Part shown: positions 55,783 to 64,000 of the stretch, piece after piece
How the letters are laid out: each line of letters starts with the position of its first letter
How positions within the stretch are numbered: position 1 is the first letter of the stretch
Assembly (NCBI GenBank): GCA_030844895.1
Contig: CM061224.1
Coordinates: 72,176,567-72,240,566, forward strand
From: Ambrosia x helenae
Taxonomy: Eukaryota > Streptophyta > Magnoliopsida > Asterales > Asteraceae
Length of the DNA: 64,000 nt
Direction: 5' to 3'
The notes under the pieces: generated by a model
Seen by the model: the letters and a program-made list of their open reading frames with translations, nothing else
Database searches by the model: none
Told to the model about the DNA's origin: nothing
Program-made: the position numbers and the translations under genes

Positions 55783-55899
55783 CTGCAAATGATATGTTGA
55801 AATGATCAGCAAGAAACGTAGATTACAATGATCAGATTTATAAAACACGAGCAACAAGATTTCTTTGTCTCAGATTTTTTTTTGAAAAAAATTGTGAAT

Positions 55900-56115
55900 A
55901 AGAGTCGAATGTGCAGATCAGGTCTTTATAGGCTCCACATTCGACCAAACGTGTGGGGCGAATGTGAAAATTCGTCCACCTTCGACCCTATTTAAAGATT
56001 CGAATGTAGACAAATGGTTCCAATGTAAAAATAACATAAGAACACTCACATTCGACCATTTGAAAGGTTCGAATGAGCAGCAAAAATTCCACATTCGACC
56101 CATCAAAGGGGCGAA
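55900..56115 (-). promoter_or_regulatory. Internal promoter of the E extra ORF
   Basis: On the minus strand a TATA box (TATAAAG, 55930-55924, in GGAGCCTATAAAGACCTGATC) follows an array of GCGAATG / TTCGACC motifs (56113-55935), about 745 bp upstream of the ATG. It resembles the U3 of the LTRs in arrangement but is not an LTR copy. Confidence 0.65.
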
Positions 56116-57391
56116 TGAAATTTGGAATTTTTGAACTTTTTACCAAATCTCAAAATCGAGTCTCGTTCAATATTTTTCTCAACTTTTAAGCATCCGACAT
56201 TCATTATTTCTCATTTAAAGATGACAAAACTCAAATGGTCCATCAAGCTTTAGAAAATCACCATCAACCACCATCAGTTATCAAAAATAAGATAGAAATG
56301 TAAAATCTTTTGGATTTGCTAAAATTTTTGTTAAAACACACCAAAAATCTTTTTGAGTTTTGTATTTTTGACGAGAAATGGAAAATGCAGAAATGTAAAA
56401 ATAAAACAGTAAATGTTTTGTGATTTCTGGTAAGAGGAGCATATAAGTTATTGAGAAATCTAATCACACCGTTGATCTTTTTGATTTATTATCATTAAAG
56501 ACAATGTGTGATCTGGCAACTGCTAATATTGTGATCCACATAAGCTCACATGCAGACTGTTGTGCAGTGCTTTAAACTGATACTAATATTTATAGTATAA
56601 ACTCTATTATTTGTGGTTCCCACGCACACGACATACTCCCGTATCAAGAAGTAAATGCACAAAGACTCATTGTAACGCGTGATTATGCTTTCGCCATCTG
56701 TAATTTTACAAGGTATGAGGCACAGAGTTATACAGGTCAGCAAATCAATGCTACAAAGTAACTTGTGCACTCTACCAGGTTGTGGGCTAATATCAATCAT
56801 GATTTGCATCAATGATTGGATACGATGCATTAGATAATATTTGATTATCGTCATACATTGAAAGGTCCTCAATTCGGTAACTTTAGGATTTGGCTTTACA
56901 GCTCTTTTATAAAGACACCCTGTTTGATCTAGGTCCGTAATGACTTACAGCAGAAGATCAGAGAGGCTATCCCCAGATAACTAATAACATAACGACCAGA
57001 AACCTTCGAATTTTGTACAAATACTCTATCAAACGAAATTACGGTACTAAGACCATATGCCCATGAGGAGTTCATCCACACAACAATTCGTTTGATATGT
57101 ATGTATCAGGCACGCAGTAATAGGTCTACAAAGCCTATCAACACATCACACAGACTCAAACACACGCCTTATATTGCATTACACTTCTTTAGCATGTGTC
57201 AAATCCCCACTGATGTACTATAATTTCCCCTTTTTCTCCTAGAAATCATTTTGGGTTTTCTAATTTTTATAGATTTTTGAATTTTTTAATTTTTTGGGTT
57301 TTCTGAAAATAAACTCTACCTAAAATGAAAACATATTTTTGGGTTTTTGTTTTTTTCTGAAAAACTAAAAAGCGATAAACCGAGGTTGTGA
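56116..57391 (-). other. Spacer between pol and internal promoter of E
   Basis: Noncoding by eye. A T-rich, TTTTTGGGTTTT-containing patch at about 57220-57360 lies directly after the pol stop on the minus strand. Confidence 0.55.
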
Positions 57392-60300
57392 TCAGTCTTG
57401 TTTTTCTTTTATACCATTAGCTTTTAAAAGATATTCAAATCTGGATTTATCAAAAGCTTTGGTAAAAAGATCTGCACGTTGATAGTCAGTGTGGATTTTG
57501 ACCATATCGATCAACTATTTTGCGTAACAATCACGGATAAAATGGTATTTGATCCGGATATGTTTAGCTTTCGAGTGATTGAATAAATCTTTTGTTAATG
57601 CAATTGCGGCCTCATTATCACAGTAAATAGGGGTTTTAAGAAATTACAAACCGTAGTCCACCATCTGTTGTTGTATCCAAAGAACTTGTGAGCAGTAGCT
57701 TGATGCTGGGACGTATTCTGCTTCACATGTGGATAAGGCGACTGCAGTTTGTTTCTTGCATTGCTAGGTCACGAGCCTGCTCCCCATAAACTGGCATCCA
57801 GCCGTTGTGGATTTGCTGTCTTTGTCACAGCCTCCCCAATCTGCATCACTAAAAGCAATTAGGTCAAAATTATCATCATTAGGGTACAATAGTCCTCTCG
57901 ACGGACAACCCTTCAGATATCTAAGGATACGTTTGACAACTGCTAAATGACTCTGTTTCGGCTTCGATTGATAACGTGCACAAAGACATGTGGCGAACAT
58001 TATGTCTGGTCCGGAAGCGGTGAGGTACATCAGAGATCCGACGATTGCTTTGTATGTAAAAGGATCAGTTAGCTCCCCCTTAGTGTCAACACCAATCCCG
58101 TGATAACGTTGTATCGGGGTATCCATCGGCTTCAAATCATCCATCTGGAATCGGCTCAAGACTTCAGAAACGTATTTAGTCTGGTGAATAAAGATCCCTG
58201 TTGGTCTTTGATCCACCTGCAAGCCTAGGAAAAACTGCATCTCTCCCTTTGCACTCATTTCGAACTTTTCCTGCATAACTTTTTCAAATTCTCTGCATAA
58301 AAGTTCATTAGTAGAACCAAAAATAATGTCATCAACATAAATTTGCACAAGAAGCAAGTCATCTCCTGTTCGTTTTGTGAACGGTGTGCAATCTACCAAA
58401 CCTCGTTTAAATCCTTTGGATAGAAGATACGTACTCGCTCTTCATACCATTGCCTTAGAGCCTGGTGCAACCCATAGAGAGCTTTGTTTAGAACGTAGAC
58501 CTTATCCCGGTGAATAGGATCCTCAAAGCCTGGTGGTTGACCTATGTAAACTTCCTCCTTGACCACACCATAAAGAAACGTACTTTTAACGTCCATTTGA
58601 TACACCTTGAATTTCTTATAAGATGCAAATGCCAGAAACATGCGGATAGCTTCTAAGCGTGCAGCCGGTGCATAAATCTCGTTATAATCAATTCCTTCAA
58701 CGTGATGAAAGCCTTGTACAACCAATCGAGCTTTGTTCCTAACAATCACTCCTCTGTCATCCTTTTTACATTTAAACACCCATTTAGTTCCTATCTTTTT
58801 CCGTCCTGGCAGTAAATCTGTCAGTGTCCACACTCCAAGTTTTTCGAACTGTAATAACTCCTCTTGCATAGCCTCTACCCAAGCGTCATCCAAAAGAGCA
58901 TCCTTGTATGTCCGTGGCTCGACCTGCGAAACATAACAAGCAAAAGACCAGTCATTTTGAAAACCTGATTTTTGAATTTTGGCATATAAAGCAAGACCGC
59001 CAAGGTTTTCTTGTGAGTTAGCATTCCTCAGTTGACCTCTCGTCATCACACTGCTACCAGGATCACCAATAACCTGCTCGAGTAGGTGAATACGATGTAT
59101 CATAGATTCCGGATAATCGGGTACTTGCACTCCCGTCTGAGTAGTCAAATTTTCTGTCGAATCCATATCATTACCCAAGTTTGATGATGAAGCGCCATTT
59201 GGATTTGGGTTCACTGGAGGTGTCTCTATAGCAATATCTGGAACAGCTTCACTTGAAACATCATCGTCATCTTCAGATTCCGATGAATTGAGAGTTATGG
59301 AAGCTTCCTGAAATACCTCTTCTTCAGCTGCAGGAGCATTGGTATCATTAGAAGCTGTTTGGGGGTTTACGGTGATCGGACGCACCAACGGTGATGTCAC
59401 TGCGTTTTCACACTCATAATATAATCGTAATACAGCCTCTTCAACCAAGCTATCTAGATTGAATGATTCATAGAAATCCTTGTAATCAAATATCCAGTCT
59501 GGACCACTACCCTGTACATTCTGAGTATACCGCTGAACTTCAACGTTAGCCCACTCCTCTACCTGATGAGTTCTTTTGTTGAATACCGTTTGAGCGGGGT
59601 TGCATATCCAACAAAGAATCCTTTTTCAGCTTTTGGTGCGAACTTCTCAGATGGATTAAGCATTGTACACGGGGCTCCAAACGGTTCTAGATACTCTAAG
59701 TTCGGCTTTCGTCGATTCAACAGTTCATAAGAAGTTTTTCCAAACTTCTTCACTGTTTAAAACACGATTGAGAGTATAACAAGATGCGTAAGTTTTGCCA
59801 AGCTTCTTATAACAAGCGGCGTAAAGGAATTCATCATGAATACAGTGCTCCGTATACCCCACAACAGAACGATGTCGCGTTCTTGAACTCCGTCCCATTA
59901 TCACTCCTAATTCTCTTGATCTTCAGACCATAGATATTTTCCAATCGAGTGAACAGAACCTTCAGATTATTAAACGTGTCGCTCTTATGATGCAAGCACA
60001 TAACCCATGAAAATCTGGAATAGTCATCTGTAACCACAAGACAGTACAATTCACCAGCATGACTTTTACGCTTGACCGGTCCAAAGAGATCCATGTGCAA
60101 ACGCTCAAGTGGTAGTTCAACTGAATTGACTTTCTTTGGTTTATGGGATTGCTTGTGCTGCTTTCCTTTCTTGCAACTCATACACTTGTCACTCAAATGG
60201 AAATGTTTAACATTCACGCCTTCGACAAGTTCATTCTTCACCAAATGATTCATCTTTCTAAGATGAATGTGTCCCATCCTCCTATGCCACATGATTGATT

Positions 60301-60745
60301 CTTTTTCAGTAGTCTTGGAGAGGAAACACGTGACTTGGCCTTGTGTAGTCATAGCTTTTGACATGTCGAGAATGTACAGATTGTTCACTCTTGGTGCTTT
60401 TAGCATAACCCACTCTTTTGGATCAACGAATCCTGGCTTGAGTATATAGCAAGATTTGTCATCAAAGAATACCGAAAACTGCTTATCATAGATCTGACTG
60501 ACACTGAGCAGATTATAATCAATTTGCTTCATGTACGAAATCTTCTCAAAACTCACGATCCCATTATTCACACTACCATCCATAGTAATTTATCCTCCTT
60601 TATTCCCGGCAAACGCTACGTATCCGCCATTGATATTTCTGATGTCAAACAGTAGTGATAAATCCATTGTCATGTGTCCAGAAGCTCCACTGTCAACAAT
60701 CCAAAGACTGCTCACAGGGCCAACTGAAGCTCCCTGCACATATCA
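57392..60745 (-). pseudogene. Copia pol of element E (protease, integrase, RT, RNase H), broken
   Basis: In order on the minus strand: protease motif DSGASGHMTMD (about 60700-60668) with a stop soon after; GAG-pre-integrase HHCC zinc finger (MWHRRMGHIHL ... CMSCKKGK); integrase core with LHMDLFGPV and IRSDNGTEFKN, disrupted near 59870 and 59760; C-terminal integrase part (59753-59559); an acidic/proline linker; RT (59448-58393) with QMDVKSTFLYG, then a frameshift near 58420; the RT active site IYVDDIIFG at about 58350; RNase H with FSDADWGGCDKDSKSTTAG, an altered stretch near 57760, then CEAEY and the end at the TGA at 57392. Many lesions; not a source of active enzymes. Confidence 0.9.
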
Positions 60746-60954
60746 AGTAAAAATATTATATTTTTCGGCGGACCCAAGCCTTCTTGGTCTTGGGTCTTTG
60801 AACATTGAGTTTCAAAGATTCTTTCTCACAAACAGATTGATTTGAATTGATTTTTTCTGATTAATTAAATCTTTTTCAGTTTCAGCTTTCTCATTCACTT
60901 GTGAAGATGAAGCACCTTGAGAACCCTTTGGTGACCAATACTGTTCCGAACGTT

Positions 60955-62335
60955 TCAAGATCCGGATCTGAGATTTTGGAGTCTCAACGGTTTCTTTACT
61001 TTGTCTTTAAAGGAAACTTTCTTGGTTACCTTCTCTGATTTAACAGAGACAGGTCCAACTGTTGGTTTGACTGCAGGTTTAACAGGAACCTTTTGCTTCT
61101 CAACAGTTGTGTTCACCACAGGTTTCTTAAGAGGTTTTTCCATGGTTATCCGGTTACGACGGTCATATGTGATCTGATGATTTTCCCTCTTTTGAAAATA
61201 TCTGTTTTGGTTATAAAACGGTGCTGGTTGAGGAACAAATCGTCTTTGTGGATAACAATGATTATGGACTGAACTCTGGTATTTCTGCTTCACTTCAACC
61301 TTGTGCCTTTTGTGCCTAACATACGGGCAATGAGCAAGTAAATGCCCTCTCTCCCCGCATTTATAACACGCACGGTATTCCTTAAAGTTGTTCGTGGCGT
61401 TCGACTTAGCATATGTAGTGGTAGGATATTGATCATCCACCCACCTTCTTCTAAGACTCTTAGGAGCTGGGTCCTTGGAGTAAGTCGGCTCAAGAAAACT
61501 ATTAGCCTTTTCCTTTGGCTTGATAAACTCTGTGACATGAACCTTTGTTTCTTTTAGAATATCCAAATAAATTTTCTTTAAAACCTCTGGAGGTACATCA
61601 TTTGTTCGCTCATGTTTTGGGAACCAAATGGTACTCTCCTGCCAAATTTTCTCAATCTTGGAATAGTTGGCAAATTTGATTGGATATTCCTCGTCAGAAA
61701 TTATCTTATCGGATCCTTCCATCCGATAGAAAACTTTGACGGGTTTGTCACATTGTTCATTTTTCTCAACATGCTTAACTGATTGATTCACCCGATGAGC
61801 ATTAGCCATTGGATGCATAACCTGAGATGGTGACACTGGTTCGTTTGTAATAATGTGATTTTCAGCAGAAATATCACACACCTTCTCAGATTTGTCATCC
61901 TCAGAGTCAGAATCATCAGTTACAGCAATCACACCTTCATCATTTAGTCCCAAAATGGTCTAACATCAGAATTTGGGTCTCCCACACTAGAGGTGTTAGA
62001 CTCATCATCCGATGTTGAGTCAGACTTAACTGAGCTCTCTGGTGTTATTGAATGCAAAGTATGGTTTTCAAATAACACATGAGATGGGACGGCCTTGTAG
62101 TTTGCACTACTTGACTGTAAAGGCTCCTCAATGATATGGTCAACAACATATGCAATATGTTTATAGCTTTCAAGCTTCTTGTTGACCTTTTCTGCAAAGC
62201 ACTTGTTGATGCACTTTCTGTGGACGTCACTGTCGAATAGACTAGGGTTGAGTCTTTGTATTGTATTACATGAGATTGTGGTGATCCATAAGGGCATTTT
62301 ATGGATCTGATGCATTTGTGAATATAGACCAAAAC
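60955..62335 (-). pseudogene. Copia gag of element E, C-terminal half with zinc knuckle
   Basis: Two frames joined by a frameshift near 61948: the upstream one has CINKCFAEKVNKKLESYKHI and an Asp/Ser-rich stretch, the downstream one has acidic DDSDSEDDK and a CCHC knuckle CYKCGERGHLLAHC at about 61380-61340, then a basic Pro/Val/Lys tail. The N-terminal UBN2 core is missing. Homology ends around 62335, where plus-oriented promoter sequence of copy F begins; the reading frame that continues to 62618 merely runs through the F promoter. Confidence 0.8.
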
Positions 62336-62344
62336 CTAAGTCTA

Positions 62345-62600
62345 GGTTCGACCGTTTGAGATGGTGCGAATGTGGAAGAATTCCACATTCGACCTCCTTA
62401 AATGGGCGAAGGTGACTTATGGTTTTATATGGGCGAAGGAGAGTGTTCATGAACATTATCTCATTCGAACCCTTTTGCCTCATTCGAACCCTTTCACTAG
62501 GGTCGAAGGAGACAAAAGTTTCTCCTTCGTATGTATAGAATGGGCGAAGGAGTGTGCCTATATATACCCATCTGCTCATTCGAACCCATTCCATATTTTT
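62345..62600 (+). promoter_or_regulatory. Internal promoter of extra-ORF copy F with motif array
   Basis: About eleven TTCGACC / GGGCGAAGG / CATTCGAACC motifs in 240 bp, then a TATA box (TATATATA, 62559-62566), 734 bp upstream of the ATG at 63294. This is the same architecture as 56115-55900 in E. Confidence 0.68.
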
Positions 62601-62702
62601 TTTCAGATTTTTCATCATAAACTCACCTTGTTGCTCGTTTATTTTAAATCATTCCATTGTGTTCGCCACATCATACTGATCATTTTGCCATCTTATTCAC
62701 AG

Positions 62703-63285
62703 GTTATCATCAAGGATTTAAGGATTTAATCCCTGTTTTACATTCCGAGCCCTAACTGTTCAAAACTGATTAAAATCAACATAATTGTTACAATTGATGA
62801 TTAGGTTTCATTAGATATGTGTTTTAGGGGGGGAATAACCATTATTCATGGATTTAAAACTAACAGACTGATCAATTGATCAATTTTTATGGTTCGAACC
62901 CTAGTTTCAATTGAAAACACATGTCTAATGAACATTTGATGAATCTGGTAGATTAGGTTTGTTAATCGGCATCATTAGGTTTTGTTGCAATCAAATGGAC
63001 ATGTTCAGAAACACTAATTTTTAAAATTGAAATTTAAAAATTAGAACTGACTCCTTCGACCAGTACGAATGGGCGAAGGAGAAAATCAAATGGTCGAATG
63101 AGGAATATGTGGGCGAATGAAACATTTTATCAAAACTCATACATTCGTACCTTTTATTTCTCATTCGTACCTTGCAAAAACTCTTTCGTACCCCCGTTTG
63201 GGCGAAAGAGAAGGTTTGTTACCAAAACTTTTCAATTTGAAATTTTGTCGATTTTTTTTAACATGTGTTTTTGTTTGTTTTGCAG
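62703..63285 (+). other. 5'UTR intron of extra-ORF copy F
   Basis: Donor CACAG|GTTATCATC, acceptor TTTTGCAG|ATTTAACG followed by the ATG. It contains another motif array at 63055-63205 (CTTCGACC, GGGCGAAGG, CATTCGTACC, GGGCGAAAG). Confidence 0.7.
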
Positions 63286-63293
63286 ATTTAACG

Positions 63294-64000
63294 ATGTCTG
63301 AACAAGAGAAGACGACGGAACAAGCTGGATCATCATCACAGCCTGCCAAACAGTTAGATTTTGAAAATGCGCATAACTACTGCGCGTATCTCGGAGACGT
63401 AAAGAAGCATACAGAGTTTGTTGGCATTATTGATTTTCTGAAGAGATGCAGGGTGATTGATGCCATTGCTACTCCGACGGTTATTTACAGGGATATTATA
63501 CAAGAATTTTGGTCGAATGCTAAACTTGACTTCTGGAAGTGCGAATCGTGTTTGACGAGCAAGATTCAAGGACAGAGAGTCATTGTTTGCGAAGATGATC
63601 TGAGAGAAGCGTTGAACTTGAATGATGAGCCGACGGATCCAAGGAGTTTACTTTTATGGATCAGCGAAAGTGCTTCCTCAGGATGAAATACAATGGACCA
63701 ATCACTGACGGTTCATTGCATAAGGGAAAACTGTGCCCTCAATTTAAATATCTAGCACATGTTTTGATTCATGTATTCGGATCTGCAGCTGGAGGGTATG
63801 ATTTGATGAGGAAGAGCATCAGTTCTATGATGGTTGCTTTAGTATTGAACAAACCGTTCAATGTCTCAGGCATGCTGATGTCTCACTTACTGGAGCCTGT
63901 GAACGGCACGAGGAATCTTAAGTTTCTACTTTATCCTCGTTTCCTCCAGATGGTGTTTGACAACAAGTATAAGGAGTTGAAAAGAGATCCTAAGCACATT
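63294..64000 (+). pseudogene. Extra ORF (aORF) copy F, partial at window edge, one frameshift
   Basis: Begins MSEQEKTTEQAGSSSQPAKQ, then AHNYCAYLGDVKKHTEFVGI, homologous to the E extra ORF. Around 63640 one base difference moves the frame: the first frame runs to a stop near 63686, and the homologous sequence (QRKCFLRMKYNGPI ... FLLYPRFLQMVFDNKYKELK) continues in the next frame to the end of the window. Orientation is opposite to E, and no pol lies upstream on this strand. Confidence 0.82.

Larger units (their letters stand above)
51040..62335 (-). mobile_element. Copia-type retrotransposon E (gag-pol plus extra ORF), 5' end missing here
   Basis: On the minus strand the order is truncated gag, protease, integrase, RT-RNase H (stop at 57392), a 1.3-kb spacer, an internal promoter, the extra ORF and the 3' LTR (51557-51040) preceded by a PPT. 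The layout (additional ORF after pol in a Copia element with a Met-tRNA primer) resembles the SIRE/Maximus group. The matching 5' LTR appears to be the plus-oriented copy at 35975. All long ORFs carry stops or frameshifts. Confidence 0.85.

Noticed and set aside
57392..60745. Integrated pararetrovirus
   Set aside because: Domain order protease-integrase-RT-RNase H with flanking LTRs and PBS is Copia; no movement or coat protein is seen.
62336..62618. N-terminal extension of the E gag frame
   Set aside because: This part translates the reverse of the plus-strand promoter array of copy F, so the open frame is coincidental.

Overview
This window looks like repeat-dense plant nuclear DNA. It is AT-rich, has GT-AG introns and TATA boxes, and contains Copia and Ty3/Gypsy LTR retrotransposons, Mutator-like elements, MITEs and a LINE remnant. 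The extra ORF of the Copia elements here resembles retrotransposon ORFs I associate with Asteraceae, so a daisy-family genome is my best guess (recollection of a family, not a search). No intact host gene is visible. Host-derived sequence is limited to an IRE1-like kinase/RNase pseudogene (3.8-7.1 kb, minus), a PEX11-like fragment (36.7-37.1 kb, minus) and a Myb/NAM-associated-type small ORF carried inside a transposon (2.6-2.9 kb, minus).

Layout. 0.4-1.5 kb: a TIR element bounded by (TA)n. 1.8-3.4 kb: a Mutator-like non-autonomous element with long TIRs. 3.8-7.1 kb: the IRE1-like pseudogene with a LINE scrap in an intron. 7.65-8.04 kb: a foldback MITE between TA tracts. 8.06-27.4 kb: a three-level nest. 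A degenerate autonomous-type MULE is split by Gypsy-type element A (10768-25317, TSD ATTGC), whose right LTR is split by Gypsy-type element B (15427-23411, TSD CCTAT). 27.4-32.8 kb: five more TIR elements separated by TA tracts. 34.0-40.3 and 50.0-51.0 kb: fragments of a third LTR family (C). 40303-50004: Gypsy-type element G (minus, TSD TCACT), itself holding the very young Copia derivative D (43734-48580, minus, TSD GAGAG, LTRs identical by eye). 51.0-62.3 kb: Copia element E (minus) with a broken gag-pol, an extra ORF downstream of pol, and a 3' LTR. 62.3 kb to the end: a second, plus-strand copy of the extra-ORF module (F).

Most notable signals. (1) The LTRs of A and B each carry two tRNA-like modules with Pol III A and B boxes, pointing outward and placed about 330 bp on either side of the Pol II TATA box. 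(2) A roughly 140-nt leader element shared by A, B and G can form two long-range stems, one with a compensatory base-pair change. (3) Arrays of a TTCGACC/GCGAATG-type motif sit upstream of TATA boxes in Copia LTRs and of an internal promoter of the extra ORF, and again inside the leader introns. (4) That extra ORF has a conserved promoter / 5'UTR exon / intron layout in two copies. (5) The two E LTRs are inverted relative to each other, yet their outer flanks form a matching target duplication and lie in one split family-C LTR, which points to an inversion of about 26 kb or a misassembly. (6) Almost every long TA tract is the edge of a TIR element. All statements come from reading the sequence by eye; no alignment, folding or database search was run.
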